Source of the DNA: Mycobacterium sp. E740
GTDB lineage: Bacteria > Actinomycetota > Actinomycetes > Mycobacteriales > Mycobacteriaceae
Assembly: GCF_001672895.1 (NCBI RefSeq)
Contig: NZ_LZKP01000031.1
Coordinates: forward strand, 1-57,481
Direction of reading: 5' to 3'
Length of the DNA: 57,481 nt
Made by a program: the position numbers and the translations under genes. A model generated the notes under the pieces. It was not told where the DNA came from. It ran no database searches and saw only the letters and a list, made by a program, of their open reading frames with translations. Of the stretch, positions 10,300 through 20,297 are shown in pieces. How positions within the stretch are numbered: position 1 is the first letter of the stretch; each line of letters begins with the position of its first letter.

Positions 10300-11736
10300 T
10301 CAGAACGGTGGTGGATCGTTGTTTCTGGCGATGCGTTCGCAGAGCAGGAACTCTTTGCGAGCCAGCCGTGCAGTGTTGTGTTCTCGCTCCTGACCGATGC
10401 GGTAGGCCTTGTCCTGCGCGCGGGTGCACCGGCGCTTTGGCATCTTCGCTTCGCGTCGAGTGCTCATCGCTGCGCCGGCCGACGGGAGAATGATCTCGCC
10501 GGTGGGTGTAGCCAATTGCGGGAAGAACTGCGCGCCCGCGGGTTTCGTTTCGTAGGTCTGCGTGCTGGGCGAGGTCCAGATCACAGTGCCGTCGGGCAGT
10601 TGGCGATCCGACCAGCCCCCACCACCGCTCCAGAAAGTTTTGAGAAGGTGGTGAAACACGCACAGCAACTTGAGGTTTGACGGGTGGGTCGGGCCAACGG
10701 GATAGGGGATCGTGTGGTCGATCTGGCACACCGCTGCGGGAGCCTCGCAGCCGGGGAAGCGACAGGTGAGGTCTCTGCACCGCACGAACCGCGCTAACGC
10801 GGCCGAGGGCCGGTAGGCGGCTTCCGCGCAAGGCATCGGTAGCCGGACGGGGCGCAGCGTGGCGGTGGCGACCAGGTCGCGCAGCAGCGGCGCCGGAACA
10901 GGACCGAAGCCGGGGGCGTACCCCGGATTGTCAGCGCGCCCGTCGAGGGTTGCTTCGTCGGCCACCACCGAGATCACCACCTGCCCGGGCATGACGGGCT
11001 GTCCGGATTGGGCAGGGCAGTGCTCATCGGCGCAACCGCACACCAGCGCGCGCTGCCCGTCGGCCATGGCCATCAAGGCATCAACGCGACGCTGTCGAAT
11101 GGTTCGCGGATCGTCTGAGCACACCGTGGCTGCGATTTCGTCCACTCGGGTGTCGAAGGTGATGCCCTCGGCGAAGGACACTTTGGCCCAGATGCCGGCC
11201 ATGCCCGCTCCGAGTGGGCCGACATCCACGTAGCGGTCGTCACGGGACGGAGTGGGTTCGCGCACTCCGGCCGGGTCGATTTTCTCCACCCACATGTCGA
11301 CGCGATCGGTGAGTTTCGGTCCGGACATCTTCATCCACGTCGGCGCCCATTTCGCGAACGCCTCGTCGAGGCGGGCCAGGCGGTCGGGATCTTCGACGTT
11401 CTGACTGCGACTGACCAGCGCGGCCATCATCCGGAAGTCGATGTCGCCGGCGGCGAAGGCCGCACCCACCCGGGGCAGCCGTTCTCGGAGGTCGATGGCG
11501 TAGTTGAGCCGACCGGCAGCGCGGCCGCGGCTGATGTTCAGCGCCGCCGAAATCTCGGCGACGACGTTGGCGTGCCCGTCGATGGCCCAGGTGTCGCGCT
11601 CATCGCCGTCGTCGGGGATGTGCCGGGCATACAACTCACCGATCGCCAGCATCTCCCGGCCGCACGCGGCGTTCTGATCCCGCCAAGCACTGGTGATGGC
11701 CTCGACCACCTCAGCATCCGCGACAGTCTCGAACAC
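10300..11736 (-). CDS. DUF222/HNH endonuclease-domain protein (13E12 repeat family)
   Basis: 478 residues. The N-terminal two thirds is the DUF222 helical region (AEISAALNISRGRAAGRLNYAIDLRERLPRV...FAAGDIDF). The C-terminal HNH domain reads CRFPGC, then CQIDHTIPYPVGPTHPSNLKLLCVFHHLLKTFW, with the paired cysteines and catalytic histidines in place. This is the 13E12-repeat family, present in many copies in mycobacteria and thought to be mobile or REP-associated; the biological role is not established. The GTG at 11736 is chosen over upstream frame extending into pgl, because TAGTAT lies seven bases before it. It sits 34 bases downstream of pgl, interrupting the usual order. Confidence 0.85.
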   Translation of the reverse strand: MFETVADAEVVEAITSAWRDQNAACGREMLAIGELYARHIPDDGDERDTWAIDGHANVVAEISAALNISRGRAAGRLNYAIDLRERLPRVGAAFAAGDIDFRMMAALVSRSQNVEDPDRLARLDEAFAKWAPTWMKMSGPKLTDRVDMWVEKIDPAGVREPTPSRDDRYVDVGPLGAGMAGIWAKVSFAEGITFDTRVDEIAATVCSDDPRTIRQRRVDALMAMADGQRALVCGCADEHCPAQSGQPVMPGQVVISVVADEATLDGRADNPGYAPGFGPVPAPLLRDLVATATLRPVRLPMPCAEAAYRPSAALARFVRCRDLTCRFPGCEAPAAVCQIDHTIPYPVGPTHPSNLKLLCVFHHLLKTFWSGGGGWSDRQLPDGTVIWTSPSTQTYETKPAGAQFFPQLATPTGEIILPSAGAAMSTRREAKMPKRRCTRAQDKAYRIGQEREHNTARLARKEFLLCERIARNNDPPPF

Positions 11737-11743
11737 GTGTTCG

Positions 11744-11749
11744 ATACTA
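11744..11749 (-). promoter_or_regulatory. -10 box of the DUF222/HNH gene (leaderless type)
   Basis: On the minus strand TAGTAT fits TANNNT and is followed by seven bases and the GTG at 11736. It lies in the short gap after pgl, so the HNH gene can be transcribed on its own. Confidence 0.45.
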
Positions 11750-11770
11750 CCCGCTCCGACCGACAGGTGT

Positions 11771-12508
11771 TCAGAGCTTGCTTGCGGCGGCCTCGTCGAG
11801 CAGCCAGACGGTCGCCTCGCGGCCCTTGGCGCCCGCCGCAGGCCAATCGTCGGCGTCCGCGCCGCCGACCGCGGCGGCCACAGCATCGGCCTTTCCCTCT
11901 CCGGAGACGACCAGCCACACTTCTTGCGACCGTCGAACCGCGGGCAACGTCAGCGTGATTCGGCGCGGCGGCGGCTTGGGGGAGTCCTCGACTCCGACGA
12001 CCAGCCGCTCCGTCTCCCGTACCGCGGGGGTGTGAGGGAAAAGCGAATTGATATGCCCTTCAGGCCCCATCCCGAGTAGGTGCACGTCGAAGTCCGGCGA
12101 GGGCTCGCCGTCGTCGGCGTTGGTGGCGAGCACCCGCTCATAGTCTGCCGCCGCGGCGTCCAGGTCGTCGCCGAACTGCGCGCCGCTGGCCGCCATCGGG
12201 TGGACGTTGCCGGCCGGAATGTCCACGTGGTCCAGCAGCGCCTCACGGGCCTGCTTGTCGTTGCGCTCGTCGTCGTCAGCCGGGACGAAGCGCTCATCAC
12301 CCCAGTAGATGTGAACCTTCGACCAGTCGATGCCGTCGCTGTGCTCGGCGACCCGCTTGAGAAGTCCGATCCCGGTGCTGCCGCCCGTCAGCGCGATGTG
12401 GGCCGCGTCCCGGTTTTCGACGGCGGCGCGGATCGCGGCGACAAGTCGATCACCTGCGGCCGCCACCAACGCGGCAGTGTCCGGATACCGTTCGATGATC
12501 GGGCTCAC
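11771..12508 (-). CDS. pgl: 6-phosphogluconolactonase
   Basis: Hydrolyses 6-phosphogluconolactone, the second step of the oxidative pentose phosphate pathway. The 245 residues include the sugar-phosphate isomerase-like motifs ALTGGSTG and [20 protein letters not shown], plus [20 protein letters not shown], all standard for Pgl (DevB). The GTG start overlaps the opcA stop as GTGA, so translation is probably coupled. It is the last gene of the tkt-tal-zwf-opcA-pgl operon. Confidence 0.95.
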   Translation of the reverse strand: MSPIIERYPDTAALVAAAGDRLVAAIRAAVENRDAAHIALTGGSTGIGLLKRVAEHSDGIDWSKVHIYWGDERFVPADDDERNDKQAREALLDHVDIPAGNVHPMAASGAQFGDDLDAAAADYERVLATNADDGEPSPDFDVHLLGMGPEGHINSLFPHTPAVRETERLVVGVEDSPKPPPRRITLTLPAVRRSQEVWLVVSGEGKADAVAAAVGGADADDWPAAGAKGREATVWLLDEAAASKL

Positions 12509-13416
12509 GCGTATTGCACCCTTTCGATTCCCTGCAGGGCTTCGTGATAGATCTCGTCAGCGTCGAGCCTGCGCAAATCCTCGGCGAGACACTCCTTGGT
12601 TTCCCTGCGCGCCAACGGTATTCGTGCTTCAGGGCGGCTGGTGCGGCTCAACGTCGCGGTGATGCCGGTCTGGGGCCGCCGCAGGACGATCGTTTCACCG
12701 CCGCGCACCAATTCCACTTTCAGCTCACCGACCTCACGGTGCACCGGGCCGTCGATCCGTGCGGCCAGCCAGCCCGCGAGGACGTCCAGAGACGGTTCGT
12801 CGCGCAGGCCCGACACCAACGCAGAGCTGATTGGCTCGTGCGGCGGCTGATCGACCGCCGCCGTCAGCAGAGCCCGCCAATAGGTGATGCGCGCCCAGGC
12901 CAGGTCGGTGTCGCCGGCGCTGTAGCCCTTTAGGCGTCCCTTGATGGCCGCCAGCGGATCCGAACACTGCGTCGCATTGGTGATCCGTCGAAGCGCCAAC
13001 CGGCCCAGCGGATCTTGCGCGGGAACCGCCGGCCCGCCGGCGGGCCACCAGGCGACCACCGGGGTGTCCGGAAGGAGGAACGGCAGCACCACGCTGTTCG
13101 CGTGGTCGGCGAGCTCGCCGTGCAGTCGCAGCGCGACGATTTCACCCGCGCCGGCATCCGCGCCGACCCGCAACTGCGCATCGAGCCGCGACTCGGCGGC
13201 GCTGCGGTCGTCGGGCACGACGACGATGACCCGGCAGGGGTGCTCACGGCTCGCGAAGTTGGCCGCCTCGATCGAATCTTCCAGCAGCTCCGCCGATTCC
13301 AGCGAGATCACCAGGGTCAGCACCCGGCTCAACGTGATCGCGCCGCCCTCTTCCCGCAGGCCGGTGATCTTCTTGTTGATGTCGTTGGTGGTGGTGTCCG
13401 GCAGATCGACAATCAT
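12505..13416 (-). CDS. opcA: glucose-6-phosphate dehydrogenase assembly protein OpcA
   Basis: Allosteric/assembly partner of Zwf in cyanobacteria and actinobacteria. The 303-residue protein begins [17 protein letters not shown], as in M. tuberculosis OpcA, and contains [30 protein letters not shown] and [21 protein letters not shown], all family signatures. The ATG at 13416 overlaps the zwf TGA (ATGA) and is preferred over longer extensions into zwf. It is always found next to zwf in this group. Confidence 0.94.
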   Translation of the reverse strand: MIVDLPDTTTNDINKKITGLREEGGAITLSRVLTLVISLESAELLEDSIEAANFASREHPCRVIVVVPDDRSAAESRLDAQLRVGADAGAGEIVALRLHGELADHANSVVLPFLLPDTPVVAWWPAGGPAVPAQDPLGRLALRRITNATQCSDPLAAIKGRLKGYSAGDTDLAWARITYWRALLTAAVDQPPHEPISSALVSGLRDEPSLDVLAGWLAARIDGPVHREVGELKVELVRGGETIVLRRPQTGITATLSRTSRPEARIPLARRETKECLAEDLRRLDADEIYHEALQGIERVQYA

Positions 13417-14939
13417 GGCCGCCTCCATTCCCGTCCCAGGCGGTGCATCATCTCGTCGGCCGAGGCCGGACCCCACGTCCCCGACTCATATGCCTCCGGC
13501 TTCCCGTGCGACGCCCAGTAGTCGAGCACCGGATCCAGGATCTCCCAGGACAATTCGACCTCTTTGTTCACCGGGAACAGCGACGGTTCACCGAGCAGCA
13601 TGTCGAGGATGAGCCGTTCGTAGGCCTCGGGGGAGTCCTCGGCGAACGCCGAACCGTAGGAGAAGTCCATGTTGACATCACGAACCTCCATCGCGGTGCC
13701 GGGCACCTTGGACCCGAACCGGGTGGTGATGCCTTCGTCCGGCTGCACCCTGATCACCAGAGCGTTCTGCCCCAACTCCTCGGTCATGGTCTTGTCGAAC
13801 GGCAGATGCGGGGCGCGCTTGAAGATCAGCGCGATCTCGGTGACCCTGCGGCCCAGGCGTTTTCCGGTGCGCAGGAAGAACGGCACACCGGCCCAGCGCC
13901 GGGTGTTGATCTCGAGCGTGATCGCGGCGTAGGTCTCCGTCGTGGAGTCCTTCGAGAACCCCTCCTCCTCGAGCAGCCCGACGACCTTCTGACTGCCCTG
14001 CCAGCCTGCTGCGTACTGGCCGCGCGCGGTGGTCTGGTCGAGCGGCTCCATGAGCCGGGTGGCGGACAGCACCTTGATCTTCTCGGCCTGCAGTTCGTGC
14101 GGCCCGAAGTTGACCGGATCCTCCATCGCGGTCAGGGCCAGCAACTGCAGCAGATGGTTCTGGATGACGTCGCGGGCCGCACCCACACCGTCGTAATAGC
14201 CTGCGCGACCGCCCAGTCCGATGTCTTCGGCCATGGTGATCTGCACGCTGTCGACGTAGTGGTTGTTCCAGATCGGCTCGTAGAGTTCGTTGGCGAACCG
14301 CAGCGCGAGGATGTTCTGGACGGTCTCCTTGCCGAGGTAGTGGTCGATGCGGAACACCGACTCCTCGGGGAAGACGCTGTTGACGACGGCGTTGAGGTCG
14401 CGAGCGCTCTGCAGATCGTGGCCGAAGGGCTTCTCGATGACCACCCGGCTCCAGCGGCCTTCCTGCGCCCGGGCCAGCCCGGACTTCTGCAGCTGCTCAC
14501 AGACTTGCTGAAATGCCTTGGGCGGAATGGACAGATAGAACGCATGGTTGCCGCCGGTCGCGCGTTCGGCGTCGAGCTTTTCCAGCGTCTCGGCGAGACG
14601 TTCGAACGCCGCATCGTCGTCGAATGTGCCCTGCACGAACCGGAATCCCTCGGCGAGGCGGTCCCACACCTCCTGGCGGAACTGCGTGCGAGCGTGCTGC
14701 TGGACCGCTTCGTACACGACCTGACCGAAATCTTCGTCGGCCCAGTCTCTTCGGGCGAATCCGACGAGGGAGAAGGAGGCCGGCAACAGACCCCGGTTGG
14801 CGAGGTCATAGATCGCGGGCATCAGCTTCTTGCGCGCCAGGTCACCGGTGACGCCGAAGATGACCATCCCGCACGGCCCCGCGATACGGGGCATCCGCTT
14901 GTCGCGCTTGTCGCGCAGCGGATTGACCCAGTCCGTCAT
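13413..14939 (-). CDS. zwf: glucose-6-phosphate 1-dehydrogenase
   Basis: Oxidises glucose 6-phosphate to 6-phosphogluconolactone and makes NADPH. At 508 residues it is full length. The NADP-binding motif [11 protein letters not shown] and the substrate-site [13 protein letters not shown] are both intact, as is [11 protein letters not shown]. The C-terminal [27 protein letters not shown] matches mycobacterial Zwf2. The ATG at 14939 overlaps the tal stop (ATGA); an extension to 14990 would run into tal. Confidence 0.96.
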   Translation of the reverse strand: MTDWVNPLRDKRDKRMPRIAGPCGMVIFGVTGDLARKKLMPAIYDLANRGLLPASFSLVGFARRDWADEDFGQVVYEAVQQHARTQFRQEVWDRLAEGFRFVQGTFDDDAAFERLAETLEKLDAERATGGNHAFYLSIPPKAFQQVCEQLQKSGLARAQEGRWSRVVIEKPFGHDLQSARDLNAVVNSVFPEESVFRIDHYLGKETVQNILALRFANELYEPIWNNHYVDSVQITMAEDIGLGGRAGYYDGVGAARDVIQNHLLQLLALTAMEDPVNFGPHELQAEKIKVLSATRLMEPLDQTTARGQYAAGWQGSQKVVGLLEEEGFSKDSTTETYAAITLEINTRRWAGVPFFLRTGKRLGRRVTEIALIFKRAPHLPFDKTMTEELGQNALVIRVQPDEGITTRFGSKVPGTAMEVRDVNMDFSYGSAFAEDSPEAYERLILDMLLGEPSLFPVNKEVELSWEILDPVLDYWASHGKPEAYESGTWGPASADEMMHRLGREWRRP

Positions 14940-16054
14940 TTCGCAGCGGCGTCGAGCTGGCCCTGGGTGGCCTCGAGCAACTCGAGCCACGACTTCTCGA
15001 ACTTCTCCACACCCTCGTCCTCGAGCAGCCGGAACACGTCGGGCAGGTCGATCCCGACGGACGACAGCTTGTCGAACAATGCCTGCGATTCGTCGCCCGT
15101 GCCGGTCACGGTGTCGCCGGTGATGACTCCGTGCTCGGCGACCGCGTCAATCGTCTTCTCCGGCATGGTGTTCACCGTGTTCGGCGCAACCAGCTCGGTG
15201 ACGTACAAGGTGTCCGAGTAGTCCGGGTTCTTCACGCCGGTCGACGCCCACAGCGGGCGCTGGACGCGGGCGCCGTCAGCTATGAGCGCCCCGTACCGCT
15301 GGCCGCCGACGAACACCTCTTCATAGGCGGCGTACGCGAGCCGGGCATTGGCGACGCCGGCCTTGCCGCGCAGCTTCAAAGCTTCCTCCGACCCGATCTT
15401 TTCCAGCCGCTTGTCGATCTCGGTGTCCACCCGGGAGACGAAGAACGAAGCGACCGAATGGATCTGGGACAGGTCGTGGCCGGCCTCCTTGGCCTTCTCC
15501 AAGCCCGCCAGATACGCGTCCATCACCAGCCGGTGCCGCTCGACCGAGAAGATGAGCGTGACGTTGACCGAAATGCCCTCGGCGATGACGGCCGTGATCG
15601 CGGGCAGGCCCGCCATCGTCGCCGGAATCTTGATCAGCAGGTTGGGCCGGTCGACGATCTTCCACAGCTCGATCGCCTGCAGGATGGTCTTGTCGGTGTC
15701 GTGCGCGAGGCGTGGGTCGACTTCGATCGATACCCGCCCGTCGACGCCGTCGGACAGCTCGTACTGCTTGGCCAGCACGTCGCAGGCATTACGGACGTCG
15801 TCCGTCGTGACCGTGCGGATCGTCGCGTCGACGTCCGCACCGCGCTCGGCCAGTTCGCGCACCTGGTCGTCGTAGGCGTGCCCCTTCGACAGCGCGGCCT
15901 GGAAGATCGACGGGTTCGTCGTCACCCCGACCACGCTCTTGGTGTCGATGAGCTCCTGCAGATTGCCCGTCTGCAGCCGGTCGCGCGACAGGTCGTCGAG
16001 CCACACCGAAACGCCCGCCTCGGACAGCGCCGCGAGATTCGGATTCTGAGCCAT
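14936..16054 (-). CDS. tal: transaldolase
   Basis: Transfers a dihydroxyacetone unit between sugar phosphates in the non-oxidative pentose phosphate pathway. The 372 residues contain the N-terminal [11 protein letters not shown] and [12 protein letters not shown] motifs and the Schiff-base lysine in [30 protein letters not shown] follows. The length fits the long actinobacterial transaldolase type. The gene starts 18 bases after the tkt stop, with a gaaaggc-type site upstream of the ATG, and its end overlaps zwf. Confidence 0.96.
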   Translation of the reverse strand: MAQNPNLAALSEAGVSVWLDDLSRDRLQTGNLQELIDTKSVVGVTTNPSIFQAALSKGHAYDDQVRELAERGADVDATIRTVTTDDVRNACDVLAKQYELSDGVDGRVSIEVDPRLAHDTDKTILQAIELWKIVDRPNLLIKIPATMAGLPAITAVIAEGISVNVTLIFSVERHRLVMDAYLAGLEKAKEAGHDLSQIHSVASFFVSRVDTEIDKRLEKIGSEEALKLRGKAGVANARLAYAAYEEVFVGGQRYGALIADGARVQRPLWASTGVKNPDYSDTLYVTELVAPNTVNTMPEKTIDAVAEHGVITGDTVTGTGDESQALFDKLSSVGIDLPDVFRLLEDEGVEKFEKSWLELLEATQGQLDAAAK

Positions 16055-16072
16055 TGCTGTGCCTTTCGATCG

Positions 16073-18166
16073 CTAGTTGTCTATCGATCGCTCCGCGGCG
16101 GCCACCACTGCCTCCGGGGTGAACCCGAACTCGCGGAACAACGTCTTGTCGTCGGCGGACTCGCCGTAGTGCTCGATCGAGATGATCTCCCCGGTGTCGC
16201 CGACGAGCTTGTACCAGCTCTGAGCGACGGCCGCCTCGACCGCGACGCGCGCCGAAACCGTCGGGGGCAGTACCGAATCCCGGTACTCCCGCGGTTGCGA
16301 CTCGAACCACTCGACACAGGGCATCGAGACCACGTATGCGGCGATGTCCTTCTCCGCCAACAGCTTTCGGGCCTCGACCGCGAGCTGTAGCTCCGAGCCG
16401 GTCGCGATGATGATCACGTCGGCGTCATCGGCGGGCTTACCGCCGCCGAGCACATAGCCGCCGCGAGCCACCCCGTCGGCGTCCGTGCCCTCCAGCACCG
16501 GCACGCCTTGGCGCGTCAGGATGAAACCGACCGGCCCACTGCCGTTGCCGCGGGCCAGGATGCTGCGCCAGGCGTACGCGGTCTCGTTGGGGTCGCCCGG
16601 CCGCACCACCGACAGGTTCGGGATGGCCCGCAGTGCCGCGAGGTGCTCGATCGGCTGGTGGGTCGGCCCGTCCTCGCCCAGCCCGATCGAGTCGTGGGTC
16701 CAGATGTAGATCGTGTCGATGTCCATCAGCGACGCCAGTCGCACCGCCGGCCGCATGTAGTCGGAGAACTGCAGGAACGTGCCGCCGAATGCCCGAGTGG
16801 GCCCGTGCAGCACGATGCCGGACAGGATCGACCCCATCGCGTGCTCGCGAACACCGAAGTGCAGCACCCGGCCGTACCAGTCGGCGGTGAAGTCGTCTGT
16901 TGAAATCGACGGCGGTCCAAAGGATTTGACGCCCTTGATGGTGGTGTTGTTGCTGCCCGCCAGGTCGGCCGAACCGCCCCACAGCTCCGGCAGTTTCGGA
17001 GCGACGTCATTGAGCACCTGGCCGAACGCGGCACGGGTCGCCAGTGGTTTGGAACCCGGCTCCCAATAGGTGATGTCGCTGTCCCAGCCGTCGGGCAGTT
17101 CCTCTGCGGTCAGCCGGTCCAGCAGCTCCTTGCGTTCCGGCTCACGCTCGGCCCAGGCGTCGAATGTGCTCTGCCACTTGGCATGTGCTTCCTGACCGCG
17201 GTCGACCAGCTTGCGTGTGTGCTCGATGACCTCGGGGCGCACCTCGAACGTCTTGTCCGGATCGAAGCCGAGGATCTTCTTGGTGGCGGCCACCTCGTCG
17301 TCGCCGAGCGCTGAGCCGTGCACGCCGCCGGTGTTCATCTTGTTGGGCGCCGGATAGCCGATGATCGTGCGAAGCGCGATGAACGACGGTTTGTCGGTGA
17401 CCTTGCGAGCGGCTTCGATCGCCTCTTCGATTCCGACGACGTTCTCCCCGCCCTCGACCTCCTGCACGTGCCAGCCGTAGGCGCGGTAGCGGGCAGCGAC
17501 GTCCTCGGACAGCGCGATGTTGGTGTCGTGCTCGATCGAGATCTGGTTCTTGTCGTAGAAGACGATCAGGTTGCCGAGCTGCTGGGTACCCGCCAGGGAC
17601 GACGCCTCGCTGGTGACGCCTTCCTCGATGTCGCCGTCGGAGGCGATCACGTAGATGTAGTGGTCGAACGGGCTCTCGCCGGCGGGGGTGTCGGGGTCGA
17701 ACAGGCCGCGCTCGTAGCGCGAGGCCATCGCCATGCCCACCGCGGAGGCCAGCCCCTGGCCGAGCGGGCCGGTGGTGATTTCCACGCCCTTGGTGTGCCG
17801 GAACTCCGGATGGCCGGGCGTCTTGGACTTCCATGTGCGCAGGGACTCGATGTCGGAGAGCTCGAGACCGAAGCCGCCGAGGTAGAGCTGGATGTAGAGC
17901 GTCAAACTCGAGTGCCCGCAGGAGAGGATGAAGCGGTCGCGGCCCAGCCAGTGCACGTCGCTGGGGTCGTGGCGCATCTGGCGCTGGAACAGCGTGTAGG
18001 CCAGCGGCGCCAGGCTCATCGCGGTGCCGGGGTGGCCGTTGCCCACCTTCTGTACCGCATCCGCCGCCAGTACCCGGACGGTGTCGACTGCCAGCGTGTC
18101 CACGTCGGTCCAGTCCTCGGGGTGGTTCGGGCGGGTCAGCGCGGAGATTTCTTCGAGCGTGGTCAC
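16073..18166 (-). CDS. tkt: transketolase
   Basis: Thiamine-diphosphate enzyme moving two-carbon units between sugar phosphates. The 697 residues begin [16 protein letters not shown], closely like M. tuberculosis Tkt. [15 protein letters not shown] lies near the N-terminus, and the TPP/Mg site is [15 protein letters not shown]. The pyrimidine-domain stretch with [11 protein letters not shown] and the C-terminal [16 protein letters not shown] are present. The GTG at 18166 is chosen because AGGAG lies seven bases upstream; an extension to 18217 is less likely. It is first in the operon tkt-tal-zwf-opcA-pgl. Confidence 0.97.
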   Translation of the reverse strand: MTTLEEISALTRPNHPEDWTDVDTLAVDTVRVLAADAVQKVGNGHPGTAMSLAPLAYTLFQRQMRHDPSDVHWLGRDRFILSCGHSSLTLYIQLYLGGFGLELSDIESLRTWKSKTPGHPEFRHTKGVEITTGPLGQGLASAVGMAMASRYERGLFDPDTPAGESPFDHYIYVIASDGDIEEGVTSEASSLAGTQQLGNLIVFYDKNQISIEHDTNIALSEDVAARYRAYGWHVQEVEGGENVVGIEEAIEAARKVTDKPSFIALRTIIGYPAPNKMNTGGVHGSALGDDEVAATKKILGFDPDKTFEVRPEVIEHTRKLVDRGQEAHAKWQSTFDAWAEREPERKELLDRLTAEELPDGWDSDITYWEPGSKPLATRAAFGQVLNDVAPKLPELWGGSADLAGSNNTTIKGVKSFGPPSISTDDFTADWYGRVLHFGVREHAMGSILSGIVLHGPTRAFGGTFLQFSDYMRPAVRLASLMDIDTIYIWTHDSIGLGEDGPTHQPIEHLAALRAIPNLSVVRPGDPNETAYAWRSILARGNGSGPVGFILTRQGVPVLEGTDADGVARGGYVLGGGKPADDADVIIIATGSELQLAVEARKLLAEKDIAAYVVSMPCVEWFESQPREYRDSVLPPTVSARVAVEAAVAQSWYKLVGDTGEIISIEHYGESADDKTLFREFGFTPEAVVAAAERSIDN

Positions 18167-18363
18167 AGGCGCACTCCTGGTCGGCGTTGAGCTTTTCTCA
18201 ACTGCTCGTTTACCCACCCTAGTGCCGGATGCTCACGCGATGCAGGCTGCTGGGGGAGGATGCCGGGGAGGATTAGGCGGCCGTTGGCGCGCGGTCTACC
18301 ATCGTCTGTAGTAGAAGCCCCGCGCTGCGGCCCGTTTTCGACCTTTCGACAGGAGTTATCTGC
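18167..18363. promoter_or_regulatory. divergent tkt/ctaB control region with a leader inverted repeat
   Basis: This 197-base gap must hold the promoters of both operons. On the tkt side a GTTGAG-CTTTT-CTCAAC inverted repeat (18186-18202) lies 20-36 bases upstream of the tkt start, just before its AGGAG site. It could form a small leader hairpin or be an operator. On the ctaB side an AGGAG site precedes the GTG at 18364. I could not pick convincing -10 boxes. No PE_PGRS gene is present, unlike M. tuberculosis. Confidence 0.4.
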
Positions 18364-19290
18364 GTGAGCGTTCGCGAAGGCCACCTCGTCGGCGGGGCGA
18401 CCAACCGAATCCGCGACAGACTTCTTGGCTACGTGTCGCTGACCAAGCCGCGGGTCATCGAGCTGCTTCTCGTCACCACCATCCCGGCGATGCTGTTGGC
18501 CCATCGCGGCAGCGTCGACCCGCTGCTGATACTGAACACGCTGTTCGGCGGGCTGCTGGCGGCGGCGGGCGCTAACGCGTTGAACTGCGTGGCCGACGCG
18601 GACATCGACAAGGTCATGAAGCGCACCGAGCGCCGGCCGTTGGCTCGCGCCACCGTGCCACGCAGCCATGCGTTGGTCTTCGGCCTGGCCCTGTCCGTCG
18701 GTTCGTTCTTCTGGCTGTGGTGGACGACCAACATGCTGTCGGCCCATCTCGCGGGCGCGACGATCGCGTTCTACGTGCTGGTCTACACGCTGTTGCTCAA
18801 GCGCCGCACCTCCCAGAACGTGGTGTGGGGCGGCGCCGCGGGCTGCATGCCGGTGATGATCGGCTGGTCCGCGGTCACGGGAACGATCGCCTGGCCCGCG
18901 CTGGTCATGTTCGCGATCATCTTCTTCTGGACGCCGCCGCATACCTGGGCGCTGGCCATGAAGTACAAGGACGACTACCGCGCGGCGGGCGTGCCGATGC
19001 TGCCGGTGGTGGCCACCGAGCGTCAGGTCACCAGACAGATCGTGATCTACACGTGGCTGACGGTCGCCGCGACGCTGGCGCTCGTGCCCGCGACGGGCTG
19101 GCTGTACGCGGCGGTCGCGGTGCTGGCCGGCACGTGGTTCGTGGTGATGGCCCACCAGCTCTACAACGGCGTGCGTCGCGGCGAGCCGGTGAAGCCGCTT
19201 CGGCTGTTCCTGCAGTCGAACAACTACCTTGCAGTTGTCTTTCTGGCCCTGGCGATCGACTCGGTGCTCGGGCTGCCGACGCTGTTCTGA
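18364..19290 (+). CDS. ctaB: protohaem IX farnesyltransferase (haem O synthase)
   Basis: Adds a farnesyl chain to haem B to make haem O, for the aa3-type cytochrome oxidase. The 308-residue polytopic protein belongs to the UbiA superfamily. It shows the two Asp-rich substrate sites: [21 protein letters not shown] and the second loop around [38 protein letters not shown] is the usual N-terminal signature. The GTG start has an AGGAG site upstream. It is divergent from tkt; the next gene, qor, converges on it. Confidence 0.96.
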   Translation: MSVREGHLVGGATNRIRDRLLGYVSLTKPRVIELLLVTTIPAMLLAHRGSVDPLLILNTLFGGLLAAAGANALNCVADADIDKVMKRTERRPLARATVPRSHALVFGLALSVGSFFWLWWTTNMLSAHLAGATIAFYVLVYTLLLKRRTSQNVVWGGAAGCMPVMIGWSAVTGTIAWPALVMFAIIFFWTPPHTWALAMKYKDDYRAAGVPMLPVVATERQVTRQIVIYTWLTVAATLALVPATGWLYAAVAVLAGTWFVVMAHQLYNGVRRGEPVKPLRLFLQSNNYLAVVFLALAIDSVLGLPTLF

Positions 19291-19296
19291 CGTCGG

Positions 19297-20268
19297 TCAG
19301 GGAATCAGCACCACCGATCCGGTGGTCATGCGGCCCTGCAGGTCGCGATGGGCCTGTTCGGCGTCTTCGAGCCGATAGCGCTCACTGACCGTGATCGTGA
19401 GCGTGCCGGAAGCGATCGCGTTGAGGACTTCGCCCGCGCGCCAGGAGAATTCGTCGGCCGTTCGGGTGTAGTGCACGAGCGTCGGGCGGGTCAGGAACAG
19501 TGAGCCGGCGGCATTGAGCCGCTGCGGGTCCAACGGGGGCACGGGCCCGCTGGCCGCGCCGAACAGCGCGAGCGTCCCCCGCACCCGCAGGCTCGCGAGG
19601 CTGGCGTCGAACGTGGCGGCACCGACGCCGTCGTACACCGCGGCGACGCCGCCGTCGGTCATGTCCTTGATCCTCGCGCCGAACTCGGCCGGGTCGTCCG
19701 GATACTCCAGCACCTCGACGGCGCCCGCCTGACGTGACAGCTCGGCCTTCTCCGCCGTCGACACCGTGGTGATGACACGGACCGCCATGCTGGTCGCCCA
19801 TTGGGTCAGGATCAGGCCCACGCCGCCGGCGCCGGCGTGCACCAGCACGGCGTCGCCCTGCTGCACCGGGTACAGCGACTTGATCAGGTAATGCGCGGTC
19901 ATGCCCTTGAGCAACGAGGCCGCGGCCGCTTCCGGGCTGACGGCGTCCGGCACATAGGCGACGAAATCGGCCGGGGCGAGGCTGTATTCGGCGTAGGCAC
20001 CGTAGGCCTGCGCGGTGACGACGCGGTCGCCGACCTTGAGTGCGGCGACGTCGTCACCAACCGCCTCGACGGTGCCGCACACCTCGTTGCCGACAATGAA
20101 CGGGGTCTCGCGCGGATACTGCCCGGACCGGAAGTAGGTGTCGAGGAAGTTCACGCCGATCGCCTCGGCCTTGATCAGCACCTCACAGGGGCCGGGCGTC
20201 GGGTGCGGCTTCTCGACGTAGGTCAGGACTTCAGGTCCGCCGGTCCGGGCGACTTCGATCGCGTACAT
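19297..20268 (-). CDS. qor: quinone oxidoreductase, zeta-crystallin type
   Basis: NADPH-dependent medium-chain dehydrogenase without the zinc ligands. The 323 residues begin MYAIEVARTGGPEVLTYVEKPHP and contain GVNFLDTYFRSGQYP. The nucleotide-binding motif is VLVHAGAGGVGLILTQWA. The C-terminal YRLEDAEQAHRDLQGRMTTGSVVLIP is typical of Qor. The start at 20268 has CAGGAT upstream; a much longer extension to 20487 is Arg/Pro-rich and runs into the divergent gene. M. tuberculosis Rv1454c is the positional homologue. Confidence 0.92.
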   Translation of the reverse strand: MYAIEVARTGGPEVLTYVEKPHPTPGPCEVLIKAEAIGVNFLDTYFRSGQYPRETPFIVGNEVCGTVEAVGDDVAALKVGDRVVTAQAYGAYAEYSLAPADFVAYVPDAVSPEAAAASLLKGMTAHYLIKSLYPVQQGDAVLVHAGAGGVGLILTQWATSMAVRVITTVSTAEKAELSRQAGAVEVLEYPDDPAEFGARIKDMTDGGVAAVYDGVGAATFDASLASLRVRGTLALFGAASGPVPPLDPQRLNAAGSLFLTRPTLVHYTRTADEFSWRAGEVLNAIASGTLTITVSERYRLEDAEQAHRDLQGRMTTGSVVLIP

Positions 20269-20284
20269 GTTCACATCCTGCCAA

Positions 20285-20290
20285 TATCCT
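20285..20290 (+). promoter_or_regulatory. -10 box of the ATP-grasp-like gene (leaderless type)
   Basis: TATCCT is a good TANNNT match and is followed by exactly seven bases and the GTG at 20298. It lies in the 29-base gap between divergent qor and the ATP-grasp-like gene. Confidence 0.55.
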
Positions 20291-20297
20291 TGCGGTT

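Noticed and set aside
13443..15221. Open frame of 592 codons opposite zwf/opcA/tal
   Set aside because: Shadow of zwf; no recognisable domain, and it crosses the overlaps of genes with strong evidence.
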